NCBI GenBank assembly: GCA_964450495.1
Contig: CAYVFU010000014.1
Coordinates: forward strand, 1-64,000
DNA: 64,000 nucleotides
Direction: 5' to 3'
From: CALFUK01 sp964450495
GTDB lineage: Bacteria > Bacteroidota > Bacteroidia > Chitinophagales > Saprospiraceae
The first letter of the stretch is position 1, and the number at the start of each line of letters is the position of its first letter. The position numbers and the translations under genes were made by a program. This document shows positions 17,370-25,033 of this stretch, piece after piece. The notes under the pieces were generated by a model. It was not told the DNA's origin and did no database searches. It worked only from the letters and a program-made list of their open reading frames with translations.

Positions 17370-18035
17370 GTGATCAAAGATTCTTACCTCACCATACATC
17401 GCACTGGCAAAGGCGAGTTCAAATCTAAAGGAAGTAAATTCTTTGCTTATGCTTATCATGTAAATTCTATTGAAGACATAAAAACCGCACTGGAAAAACT
17501 GAAAGCAGAGCATTTCAAATCCAGACATGTTTGCTATGCTTATCGGCTCGATTACCAAGGAGATCAATTTAGAGCAAATGATGATGGGGAGCCTTCGGGA
17601 TCTGCAGGTCTACCTATTCTAAATGTTTTAAAGAGCAAGGAATTAGTCAAAACATTGATAGCTGTTGTTAGGTACTTTGGGGGAACAAAACTAGGCGTTT
17701 CAGGTCTAATAGAAGCTTACAAACTTAGTGCAGAAGATGCCATCCAACATACTGATATTCAAGAGGATTATATCTATGACATCATCAAACTTGACTTCCC
17801 ATATGATGAGATGGGGAATTTGATGAATTGTATTGCCAAGTCAAATTTCAAAATCATAGAACAATCTTATGAAGAAGCGCCATTTCTAAAAATAGCCGTC
17901 CGAAAATCCTTATCTGAGAAAAATATGCTTGCCATGTATAGCCATCTTTTAGGGTTTGTCATTACAGATATGGAATTAACCAAAGAGCATATGGTAAAAC
18001 ATGTTTATCTTGATGAATACGAAGGCAGATTATGA
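17370..18035 (+). CDS. YigZ/IMPACT (UPF0029) family protein
   Basis: A 221-residue YigZ-like protein with a GTG start. The family signatures are present: DDGEPSGSAGLPIL and VVRYFGGTKLGVSGLIEAY in the N-terminal Impact domain, and a C-terminal ferredoxin-like DUF1949 domain (about 140-210). The family is related to eukaryotic IMPACT, a GCN2 regulator; the bacterial role is not settled, with links to translation and nucleic-acid binding. Length is normal (200-220). Its stop overlaps the start of coaE by 4 bp (ATGA), implying translational coupling. Confidence 0.9.
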   Translation: MIKDSYLTIHRTGKGEFKSKGSKFFAYAYHVNSIEDIKTALEKLKAEHFKSRHVCYAYRLDYQGDQFRANDDGEPSGSAGLPILNVLKSKELVKTLIAVVRYFGGTKLGVSGLIEAYKLSAEDAIQHTDIQEDYIYDIIKLDFPYDEMGNLMNCIAKSNFKIIEQSYEEAPFLKIAVRKSLSEKNMLAMYSHLLGFVITDMELTKEHMVKHVYLDEYEGRL

Positions 18036-18613
18036 AAACAGTAGGTATAACTGGAGGTATTGGAAGCGGTAAAACGACGTGTTGTAAATTGTTTGAAGAA
18101 TTGGGTATTCCAGTTTATTATGCAGACACTAGAGCCAAACAATTAATGGTAAGCAATAAGCCATTAAAAAAACAGATTAAGGCATTGCTAGGCGAAGAAG
18201 CTTACCATCGAAACGGAAGACCCAATCGTCCCTATATTGCTTCAAAAATATTTAGCGATAAACAACTCCTAAAAAAGATGAATGGTCTTGTCCACCCTGC
18301 TGTCGGCATGGACGTTATTTATTGGGCACAAGCTCAAACATCGACTTATGGATTATATGAAGCAGCCTTGCTGGTCGAAAATGGTTCTTATAAGAATTTC
18401 GACAAATTAATCGTTGTGACATGTCCTAAAGAAGAACGCATAAGACGTGTTATGAAAAGAGATAACGTATCCAAAGAAGCTGTACTTGCCAGAATGAAAA
18501 ACCAACTGCCCGAGAAAAAGAAAGTGACTGTTGGAGATTTTATCATTGACAATAGTGGAAATCAACAATTAGAAGCTCAGATCAAACAAATTCATGATGA
18601 GTTGATGTGTTGA
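18032..18613 (+). CDS. coaE: Dephospho-CoA kinase
   Basis: A 193-residue CoaE that phosphorylates the 3'-hydroxyl of dephospho-CoA, the last step in coenzyme A synthesis. The Walker A loop GITGGIGSGKT is at 5-15, the substrate-binding D32 follows in YYADTRAKQLM, and the LID region holds KEERIRRVMKRD. Normal length is about 200. It is translationally coupled to the YigZ gene by a 4-bp overlap. Confidence 0.95.
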   Translation: MKTVGITGGIGSGKTTCCKLFEELGIPVYYADTRAKQLMVSNKPLKKQIKALLGEEAYHRNGRPNRPYIASKIFSDKQLLKKMNGLVHPAVGMDVIYWAQAQTSTYGLYEAALLVENGSYKNFDKLIVVTCPKEERIRRVMKRDNVSKEAVLARMKNQLPEKKKVTVGDFIIDNSGNQQLEAQIKQIHDELMC

Positions 18614-18697
18614 GGGGTTGGTGCGCCTAGCAAATTTTTGGTTTGCTGCGTGGGCTCAAAATATTTTTACAATTCTTATAAAAATCAAATTTTCATA

Positions 18698-18842
18698 ACC
18701 ACCCCGTCCACCAATTGGCGTCCACCCCACCTTGGAGGGGAATATATATGCTCGTTAGCAAAGAATGTATTCATTATATGAGATAGCTAATTCGCCTCCT
18801 TGGAGGAGTGGCTGGCATCGCAGATGTCTGTCAAGGTGGTGC
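18698..18842. repeat. Imperfect palindromic intergenic repeat element (about 145 bp)
   Basis: The left arm begins ACCACCCCGTCC and continues to CCACCTTGGAGGGGAAT. The right arm begins TTCGCCTCCTTGGAGGAGTGG and ends GTCAAGGTGGTGC. The arms are imperfect reverse complements around an AT-rich centre, and each holds its own small CCTTGGAGG palindrome. Similar CCACCCC...CCTTGGAGGGGAAT elements are scattered through many Flavobacteriia/Bacteroidota intergenic regions; this copy looks decayed. Confidence 0.65.
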
Positions 18843-18874
18843 AACGTAAGCTGTAGAATGGCCTAAAAGCGAAT

Positions 18875-18915
18875 CCTGCGAGCGACCCAACCAAGCGAGC
18901 CTGCGAGCGGCCCAA
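18875..18915 (+). repeat. Two-copy 25-bp-period direct repeat
   Basis: CCTGCGAGCGACCCAA (18875-18890) recurs as CCTGCGAGCGGCCCAA (18900-18915), one mismatch in 16, with a short spacer that itself contains AAGCGAG. Confidence 0.75.
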
Positions 18916-18948
18916 TCCCCACTATTTCGACCTTAATCAATAATTGCC

Positions 18949-18956
18949 TATGTTTG
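18949..18956 (+). promoter_or_regulatory. -7 promoter box (TATGTTTG) before corA
   Basis: TATGTTTG matches TAnnTTTG exactly and lies 45 nt before the corA start. No clear -33 TTG at the right distance. Confidence 0.4.
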
Positions 18957-19001
18957 CGCAAAATTAGATAGTTACCTAAATGGAGACTGAGTCGGCATAT
19001 T

Positions 19002-19949
19002 ATGATTCGCCATTATATAAAAAAAGACCTCAAGGTTTCGGAGATAGAATCTCTACAACCTTCAAGTTGGATTAACATCCAGCCGCCCTTCAACCATGAA
19101 GAACTAAATTCGCTTTCCTCTCGCCTATCCATTCCATTAGATTTCTTAACGGATTCATTGGATATTGATGAACGATCGCGTTATGAAAGAGAAGATGATA
19201 TAATATTGATTGTCATAAATACACCAGTAATAAATGAAAAAGGCAATGAAAGCGAAGCCATTTATATTACTGCACCGATAGGTATCATTTTAACCAAAGA
19301 AAATATCATCACGATTACTTCTGTTGAAAATCCAATTATTCAAAAATTTTTAGAGAATAGAGTCAAGCACTTTAATCCAACAGATCACAGAATGTTCGTG
19401 CTCCAACTTTTCGAACAAACAGTTTTTAGATTTTTAGAATGTTTGAAAAAGCTGAATCTTAAGCGGAATCTCATAGAACAAGAATTATACAACAGTAGTC
19501 GAAATAAAGAACTACAAGAGCTATTGCGGATTGAAAAAAGTTTGGTGTACTTCGTAAATTCATTGAGTTCTAACGAATTGCTCAAAATGAAAATGAAGAG
19601 AACAGACCTATTGAAGATTCGAGATATGGAAGAGCACATGGATCTCTTTGAAGACATCATTATTGACAATAGCCAGGCATTGGAGATGTCTAATGTGTAT
19701 ACTAATATTTTGAGTGGTACAATGGAGGCATATGCGTCTATTGTATCTAATAATTTGAACTTCTTTATCCAACGCTTGACGATTATAACTATTATTTTGA
19801 TGTTACCAACGTTAATTGCCAGTCTGTTTGGGATGAATGTTGATCTCCCTTTTTCTGATAGTGAGTACACGTTCTACTTTATCCTTGTTGCCTCACTTGT
19901 CCTTGGTTTTTTAATGATTTGGTTTTTGAGGCGACGGAAGGTTATATAG
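19002..19949 (+). CDS. CorA-family magnesium/divalent cation channel
   Basis: A 315-residue CorA-like protein. A large cytoplasmic alpha/beta and helical N-terminal part is followed by two C-terminal membrane helices (about 258-278 and 289-310). The first ends in the selectivity motif F-G-M-N (about 273-276) and a short periplasmic loop, V-D-L-P-F. The C-terminus is basic (RRRKVI). Homopentamers conduct Mg2+, or Co2+/Zn2+ in some subfamilies. It is monocistronic. Cation preference cannot be assigned. Confidence 0.92.
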   Translation: MIRHYIKKDLKVSEIESLQPSSWINIQPPFNHEELNSLSSRLSIPLDFLTDSLDIDERSRYEREDDIILIVINTPVINEKGNESEAIYITAPIGIILTKENIITITSVENPIIQKFLENRVKHFNPTDHRMFVLQLFEQTVFRFLECLKKLNLKRNLIEQELYNSSRNKELQELLRIEKSLVYFVNSLSSNELLKMKMKRTDLLKIRDMEEHMDLFEDIIIDNSQALEMSNVYTNILSGTMEAYASIVSNNLNFFIQRLTIITIILMLPTLIASLFGMNVDLPFSDSEYTFYFILVASLVLGFLMIWFLRRRKVI

Positions 19950-20103
19950 CGAGAAGCTAGGATAATCGCTTTTCTTCTGATTTAATACTAAGAACATCAT
20001 TCTTTTCCTGATGGACCAATTCATACTGAATGGCTTAATTATTCGCTTTAGCACATTAGAAGCCTGATTAGAATAAAGACAAAAGAAAACAATAACACTA
20101 CTG

Positions 20104-20129
20104 AACATTTGAACAATTGTTAAAATGTT
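20104..20129. promoter_or_regulatory. Operator-like palindrome O1 over the arsR promoter
   Basis: A 26-bp palindrome with 24 of 26 positions symmetrical (half-site AACATTTGAACAA, centre CAATTG). It shares 19 of 26 aligned bases with O2 (20469-20494). It covers a -33-like TTTG (20108-20111) and abuts a -7-like TATATTTT (20129-20136), 17 nt apart, so a protein bound here would block arsR transcription. Confidence 0.65.
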
Positions 20130-20142
20130 ATATTTTCGTAGT

Positions 20143-20454
20143 ATGAATGAGTTTTCAGTGACGCTATCAAAAGAAAAATTACAGGTTGGCGCAAGACTAT
20201 TAAAAGTACTAGCACACCCTGTAAAGCTTGAGATATTACAATATCTGGGCAAGCATGGACCAATGGACGTAACCTCTCTGTGTAAATGTATTGGTGCTGA
20301 ATGTGAGATCAGCATGATGTCTCACCATCTGGCAAAGATGAAAGACAATGGCATTCTTACTTCAGAAAAAAATGGAAAACAAGTGTTCTATTCGATTGCA
20401 GACAACTCAGTTTTGAAGCTTCTTTCATGTTTGGATCAATGCGAATTGATTTAG
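20143..20454 (+). CDS. ArsR/SmtB-family repressor, Cys-rich (candidate sulfide/persulfide or metal sensor)
   Basis: A winged-helix ArsR-family regulator of 103 residues from the ATG at 20143. An earlier in-frame ATG at 20125 lies inside the operator-like palindrome and is unlikely. The DNA-reading region is ISMMSHHLAKMKDNGIL and the wing is EKNGKQVFYSI. Five cysteines stand out: C47-x-C49 and C54 at the start of the recognition region, as in CxC-type ArsR sensors, and C96/C100 at the C-terminus. A thiol-based switch is plausible. Because the next genes are for persulfide and thiosulfate handling, I infer a role like the sulfide/persulfide-responsive BigR/SqrR repressors, though the Cys spacing is not identical. 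A metalloid sensor is the alternative. Confidence 0.82.
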   Translation: MNEFSVTLSKEKLQVGARLLKVLAHPVKLEILQYLGKHGPMDVTSLCKCIGAECEISMMSHHLAKMKDNGILTSEKNGKQVFYSIADNSVLKLLSCLDQCELI

Positions 20455-20468
20455 TCTTTTTTTTGCCT

Positions 20469-20494
20469 AACACTTGAATAATTGAACAAGTATT
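20469..20494. promoter_or_regulatory. Operator-like palindrome O2 before the sulfur operon
   Basis: A 26-bp imperfect palindrome (AACACTTG ... CAAGTATT, centre AATT) in the 53-nt gap between arsR and the TauE/SafE gene. It has the same length as O1 and matches it at 19 of 26 positions, including AACAnTTGAA and AATTG. It lies 13 nt before the GTG start of the TauE/SafE gene. Confidence 0.6.
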
Positions 20495-20507
20495 GAAAAG
20501 ATAAAAT

Positions 20508-21308
20508 GTGGAAATAGTAGGATACATATTGGCTTTACTGATTGGCGTTTCACTAGGTCTCATTGGTGGAGGAGGCTCAATATTAGCAGTACCCGTACTT
20601 GCCTACCTATTCAATTTAGATGAAAAAATAGCAACCGCTTATTCCTTATTTATAGTTGGTACTGCTGCTCTAGTGGGTGGAGCGCGACAGAGTAAAAACG
20701 GCTATGTAGACTGGCGAACCGCAGTTGTATTTGGATTCCCAGCGATTCTGGGCGTTTGGATTATCAGACACTATGTTGTTCCAGTTTTGCCAGATGTTTT
20801 ATTCACTCTTGGACATTATGACATAACAAGAAGGATGGGCATGTTGGGACTATTTTCATTACTTATGATTGTAGCAGCGTATACGATGCTCAACGATAAC
20901 AAAAAAGAAAGTGGAACCGGAAAGGTAAATTACAATTACTCGCTTATACTCTTAGAAGGATTGACTGTAGGTGCCTTAACAGGTTTTGTAGGTGCAGGTG
21001 GTGGATTTCTCATCATACCAGCATTAGTCATTCTTGCAAACTTAGACATTAAAACAGCGATAGGTACATCCCTAATAATTATAGCTTTAAAATCACTGCT
21101 TGGTTTTTTTGTTGGAGATGCGCTTTTGATGGACGTGGATTGGGAATTCCTTTGCGTCTTTACAAGCTTAGCAATAGCAGGTATTTTTTTAGGCATTTAC
21201 ATCAATCAATACATAGACGGCAGAAAGCTAAAGAAAGGGTTCGGTTACTTTATTCTAGTCATAGCAGTATTTATATTCGCCTTGGAATTTGTATTTAAAA
21301 AATTATAA
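20508..21308 (+). CDS. TauE/SafE family sulfite/organosulfonate exporter
   Basis: A 266-residue membrane protein with about seven or eight helices and the two TauE/SafE repeats: GLIGGGGSILAVPVLAYLFN near the N-terminus and GFVGAGGGFLIIPALVILANLD in the second half. The start is GTG (20508); an ATG two bases earlier is out of frame and stops at once. Family members export sulfite, sulfoacetate or related anions. With a persulfide dioxygenase immediately downstream (18-nt gap), export of sulfite made in the cytoplasm is the likeliest role. Operator O2 is just upstream. Confidence 0.88.
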   Translation: MEIVGYILALLIGVSLGLIGGGGSILAVPVLAYLFNLDEKIATAYSLFIVGTAALVGGARQSKNGYVDWRTAVVFGFPAILGVWIIRHYVVPVLPDVLFTLGHYDITRRMGMLGLFSLLMIVAAYTMLNDNKKESGTGKVNYNYSLILLEGLTVGALTGFVGAGGGFLIIPALVILANLDIKTAIGTSLIIIALKSLLGFFVGDALLMDVDWEFLCVFTSLAIAGIFLGIYINQYIDGRKLKKGFGYFILVIAVFIFALEFVFKKL

Positions 21309-21326
21309 AAAATTAAAAATTAATTT

Positions 21327-22736
21327 ATGACTATCGAACAGATTTATACTGGATGTCTTGCTCAAGGAGCGTATTACATTCATAGCGACGGGGAAGCTGC
21401 GATCATAGATCCATTGAGAGAGGTGAGCCCTTATCTGGAGAGAGCAAAGAAGGATAGCGTCAACATCAAATATATTTTTGAAACTCATTTTCATGCAGAC
21501 TTTGTCAGTGGCCATATCACCTTAGCTGAAAAAACTGGCGCGCCCATTGTTTATGGACCTAATGCGAACCCAAGTTATGATGCTCATATTGCTAGTGATG
21601 GTGAAATTTTCCGCCTAGGAAAAATTTCAATTAAAGTGCTACATACACCAGGCCATACAATGGAGAGTACAACCTATTTACTCTTGGATGAAGAAGGTAA
21701 AGAGCATGCTATCTTCACCGGAGATACTTTATTTCTAGGTGATGTTGGCCGTCCAGATTTGGCACAAAAATCTGATACGTTGACTATGGAAGATTTAGCT
21801 GGTTATTCTTTCGATAGCTTGAGGAATAAAATAATGCCATTGCCAGATGATGTCACCGTTTATCCAGCACATGGAGCTGGCTCTGCATGCGGTAAGAACA
21901 TGATGAAAGAAACAGTAGACACACTAGGTAATCAAAGAAAGATGAATTATGCATTGAGAGAAGATATGACCAAAGCTGAATTCATCAAAGAAGTTACTGA
22001 AGGCTTGTTACCTCCCCCAGCCTATTTCCCATTGAATGTAAAAATGAATAAAGAAGGCTATGAAAACATCGAAACTGTTTTATCAAATGGACTAAAACCA
22101 TTAACTCCATCAGAATTTGAAGTTATTGCTAATGAGACAGAAGCCGTCATGTTGGATGTCCGAACGCCATTTGATTTTGCCACAGGCCACATACCTAACA
22201 GCATATTCATAGGTCTTGATGGATCTTTTGCGCCTTGGGTAGGAGAAATGATAGTAGATGTAAAACAACCAATTTTATTGATTGCACCAGAAGGCAGAGA
22301 AAAAGAAGCACTCACTAGACTATCCAGAGTAGGATTCGATAATACAATGGGATATCTAGCAGGAGGCGTGGAAGCATGGGAGGCTGAAGGACGAGAAATT
22401 GATGAAGTAGAAAGTAAACCCGTCGCACACTTAGAGAAAGATTATACGGATTACACATCTCGAATATTTGATGTGCGTAAAGAATCTGAGTTTTTGTCTG
22501 AACATGTAATGGACGCAAAGAATACACCATTGAGCACACTCAATGAACATTTAGCAGAATTTCCAAAAGAAGACAAATTCTACATACACTGCGCTGGAGG
22601 ATATAGATCTATGATTGCTGCATCCATTTTAAAATCAAGAGGATTTCACAATATGATTGATGTGCAAGGTGGATACAAAGCCATAAAAGAAACGAACATC
22701 CCTACATCTGATTATGTATGTCCGTCAACACTCTAA
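21327..22736 (+). CDS. Persulfide dioxygenase (ETHE1-like MBL fold) fused to two rhodanese domains
   Basis: A 469-residue cytoplasmic protein. The metallo-beta-lactamase domain (1-about 235) has the ETHE1-type non-haem iron ligands: THFHAD with H54, H56 and D58, then H110 in TPGHTMES, D133 in TGDTLFLGDVGRPDL, and H181 in YPAHGAG. It would oxidise glutathione- or other low-molecular-weight persulfide to sulfite. Two rhodanese domains follow. The first (about 262-355) lacks the catalytic cysteine, having IAPEGRE where the loop should be, and is probably structural. The second (about 372-460) has an active-site loop starting at C421 (CAGGYRS). This fusion is common in Bacteroidota. It lies in the sulfur operon between TauE/SafE and YeeE/YedE genes. 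Confidence 0.93.
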   Translation: MTIEQIYTGCLAQGAYYIHSDGEAAIIDPLREVSPYLERAKKDSVNIKYIFETHFHADFVSGHITLAEKTGAPIVYGPNANPSYDAHIASDGEIFRLGKISIKVLHTPGHTMESTTYLLLDEEGKEHAIFTGDTLFLGDVGRPDLAQKSDTLTMEDLAGYSFDSLRNKIMPLPDDVTVYPAHGAGSACGKNMMKETVDTLGNQRKMNYALREDMTKAEFIKEVTEGLLPPPAYFPLNVKMNKEGYENIETVLSNGLKPLTPSEFEVIANETEAVMLDVRTPFDFATGHIPNSIFIGLDGSFAPWVGEMIVDVKQPILLIAPEGREKEALTRLSRVGFDNTMGYLAGGVEAWEAEGREIDEVESKPVAHLEKDYTDYTSRIFDVRKESEFLSEHVMDAKNTPLSTLNEHLAEFPKEDKFYIHCAGGYRSMIAASILKSRGFHNMIDVQGGYKAIKETNIPTSDYVCPSTL

Positions 22737-22777
22737 GCAATGGCAATTAAAAAAATAATTAGCAATAGAATTAAACT

Positions 22778-23365
22778 ATGAATATTATAGATATCATTTC
22801 GCAACCTTGGCATTGGAGCGTATCAGGTGTTGGTATTGTCTTCGTCATGTTTATCCTCCTTTGGTTTGGTGGAAACTTTGGCGCATCGTCCAACTTAAGG
22901 ACACTATGTGCTATTGGTGGCGCTGGAAAAAAGACACCCTTTTTTGATTATGAATGGAAGAATCAAATGTGGAATTTGGTCTTCATCTTAAGTGCTATAA
23001 TAGGGGGCTACATAGCTGTGACTTATTTAGGCAGCTCGGAACCTGTGGATATTTCTCAAAGTACGAGAGCACATTTAGCGACAATGGGAATTAGTACTCC
23101 GACTAAAGTATCAGAAGGATTAGGCTATGTTCCTGCTGAGATATATTCTTTAGATGCGTTTTCGTCAGCTAGAAATTTACTTCTGCTTTGTGCAGGCGGT
23201 TTTTTCGTTGGCTTTGGAGCCAGATATGCGGGAGGTTGTACCTCAGGGCATGCCATCAGTGGACTGTCCAATTTACAAATTCCCTCTCTAATAGCTGTTG
23301 CTGGTTTCTTTATCGGCGGCTTGATGATGACCTGGTTTATTCTTCCTCTTATTCTTACTACATAA
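22778..23365 (+). CDS. YeeE/YedE family sulfur-compound transporter, first half
   Basis: A 195-residue membrane protein with about four or five helices, matching the N-terminal half of YeeE/YedE (TsuA, PmpA-like) transporters. The signature GFGARYAGGCTSGHAISGLSNLQ with its conserved cysteine is near residues 145-170. The related thiosulfate importer YeeE/TsuA moves thiosulfate through cysteine relays. Together with the next gene (10-nt gap) it should form one split transporter for thiosulfate or sulfane sulfur. Confidence 0.9.
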   Translation: MNIIDIISQPWHWSVSGVGIVFVMFILLWFGGNFGASSNLRTLCAIGGAGKKTPFFDYEWKNQMWNLVFILSAIIGGYIAVTYLGSSEPVDISQSTRAHLATMGISTPTKVSEGLGYVPAEIYSLDAFSSARNLLLLCAGGFFVGFGARYAGGCTSGHAISGLSNLQIPSLIAVAGFFIGGLMMTWFILPLILTT

Positions 23366-23375
23366 CTAGACTATT

Positions 23376-23789
23376 ATGAAATCAATTAAATATATACTGC
23401 CTGGAATTTTATTCGGAATCGTAATGACCAAATCTGAAGCAGTCAGCTGGTTTAGAATTCAAGAGATGTTTCGATTTGAGAGCTTCCATATGTATGGTAT
23501 AATCGGGACCGCTGTGACCTTGGCTGCTTTGATGACATTTTTCATGAAGAAAACAAATGCGTCAGATATATCAGGTTCTAAAATTACATTCAACCCAAAG
23601 GATATGAGCGTTCCTAGATACTTGATCGGTGGTATCATATTTGGGCTTGGTTGGGCTATGACAGGAGCTTGTCCGGGTCCCATGTTTACTTTAGTTGGAC
23701 ACGGCATATGGCCCATACTATTAGTAATTCTATGTTCAATCTTGGGTACTTATGTCTATGGAGTGTTGCGAGATAGATTACCACATTAA
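23376..23789 (+). CDS. YeeE/YedE family sulfur-compound transporter, second half
   Basis: A 137-residue membrane protein, the partner half of the split YeeE/YedE transporter (PmpB-like). The signature GLGWAMTGACPGPMFTLVGHG with the conserved cysteine is around residues 90-110. Paired small YeeE genes next to a persulfide dioxygenase and an ArsR regulator are a known Bacteroidota and proteobacterial arrangement. A 181-nt gap follows before the next gene. Confidence 0.9.
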   Translation: MKSIKYILPGILFGIVMTKSEAVSWFRIQEMFRFESFHMYGIIGTAVTLAALMTFFMKKTNASDISGSKITFNPKDMSVPRYLIGGIIFGLGWAMTGACPGPMFTLVGHGIWPILLVILCSILGTYVYGVLRDRLPH

Positions 23790-23939
23790 TGCTAAAACAT
23801 CCTATACCTCTTATGTGTTACTTCATCGATTAGTCTATCTTAATGTGATGAATTATTAAGGTTTCGGGATGGAATAGATTTCAGCTATGGTATCGTTCAG
23901 ATTCATCACTTATATTAGAAGCAAGAATTTAAATCAACG

Positions 23940-23956
23940 TTGGTTTTAAAAACCAA
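23940..23956. promoter_or_regulatory. Perfect 17-nt palindrome before the hydroxylase gene
   Basis: TTGGTTTT-A-AAAACCAA is exactly symmetrical and lies 14 nt before the start codon at 23971. It could be an operator or a start-proximal mRNA hairpin. It does not match O1/O2. Confidence 0.45.
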
Positions 23957-23970
23957 TAACTTAAATCGAA

Positions 23971-25029
23971 ATGAGTAATTACGTAGATATATTTTTGAAT
24001 GGCTACAAAGGATATGCTGGGTATATGTGGTACGAAATTACACACCCTTCTTTTAAGAATTATTTTTATTGGTTGATTGCAGTATCTCTATTCTTCTTCC
24101 TTTTGGAAGTTATCGTGCCTTGGAGAAAAAAACAGGCTGTCCTTCGCAAGGACTTTTGGCTTGACGGTTTTTATATGTTTTTCAATTTTTTTATTTTCTC
24201 TTTAATCATATACAATGCTGCTTCCGATGTTGTCGTCAACTTGTTTAATGATGGCATTATGGCCATATCAGGATTTAACTTACGAGAATTCAACCCAATG
24301 TATCAATGGCCCTTATGGTCTATACTTCTGGTGGGGTTTGTGATCCGAGATTTCGTGCAATGGTGGGTTCATAGATTATTGCATAAATCAGATTGGTTAT
24401 GGCAATATCATCAAGTACATCACTCTGTTGAAGAGATGGGCTTTGCTGCACATTTACGATATCATTGGATGGAGAATGTTGTCTACCGAACGCTGGAATA
24501 TATTCCACTAGCCCTATTGGGAATTGGCCTTTACGACTTTTTTATAATCCATATATTCACCTTAGCTTGGGGTCATTACAACCATTCTAATATTTCTATA
24601 AATCACAAGTATACTGGTGCTATCGTTGCATCCTTATTGGGAATCATTATCAGTCAAAATCTTTTGGACGTCAATATTATTGCTAGTACATCAATTCCTA
24701 CCACAATTGGTGTTATTGGGATAGCAGTTGTAGTTGGCTATTTATTACTTGGTCCAATCATGAAATATTTATTTAACAGTCCAGAAATGCACATTTGGCA
24801 CCATTCATACGAACTTCCTGAGGACAGGCGATACGGAATAAATTTTGCCTTGACACTATCCATATGGGATTATATGTTTGGAACGGCATACATTCCATAT
24901 GATGGCAAGAATATAAAACTTGGTTTTCCCGGCGTAGAAAAATTTCCAGACAGTTTTATTCAGCAGTCAGTAGTTGGAATAGCAAAATCAGATTACAACC
25001 CCACTGAGCACCAACGAATTAACACATAA
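23971..25029 (+). CDS. Sterol desaturase / fatty-acid hydroxylase superfamily membrane protein
   Basis: A 352-residue integral membrane di-iron enzyme. The histidine clusters of the superfamily are present: HRLLHKSDWLWQYHQVHHS (about 133-151), a middle HYNHSN, and HIWHHSYELPEDRR towards the C-terminus, surrounded by about five hydrophobic helices. Members hydroxylate or desaturate lipids using O2. Nothing identifies the lipid substrate. It lies 4 nt before the sulfite-oxidase gene and so appears tied to the sulfur operon, an unexpected partner for a lipid enzyme. It has its own upstream gap of 181 nt with a palindrome. Confidence 0.88.
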   Translation: MSNYVDIFLNGYKGYAGYMWYEITHPSFKNYFYWLIAVSLFFFLLEVIVPWRKKQAVLRKDFWLDGFYMFFNFFIFSLIIYNAASDVVVNLFNDGIMAISGFNLREFNPMYQWPLWSILLVGFVIRDFVQWWVHRLLHKSDWLWQYHQVHHSVEEMGFAAHLRYHWMENVVYRTLEYIPLALLGIGLYDFFIIHIFTLAWGHYNHSNISINHKYTGAIVASLLGIIISQNLLDVNIIASTSIPTTIGVIGIAVVVGYLLLGPIMKYLFNSPEMHIWHHSYELPEDRRYGINFALTLSIWDYMFGTAYIPYDGKNIKLGFPGVEKFPDSFIQQSVVGIAKSDYNPTEHQRINT

Positions 25030-25033
25030 GATT

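Larger units (their letters stand above)
18614..19001. other. Gene-free repeat-rich spacer between coaE and corA
   Basis: No gene is supported in these 388 bases. It contains a small stem-forming sequence (AGCAAA ... TTTGCT, about 18629-18650), a 145-bp imperfect palindrome (18698-18842), a 25-bp-period tandem repeat (18875-18915) and a -7-like box before corA. The GC-rich repeats contrast with the AT-rich surroundings. Confidence 0.7.

Noticed and set aside
18629..18650. AGCAAA ... TTTGCT hairpin after coaE as a terminator
   Set aside because: The stem is six pairs with no T-tract after it; it is kept only as part of the repeat-rich spacer.
20125..20142. Earlier ATG for the ArsR gene
   Set aside because: It lies inside the operator-like palindrome and upstream of the predicted transcript start; the ATG at 20143 fits better.
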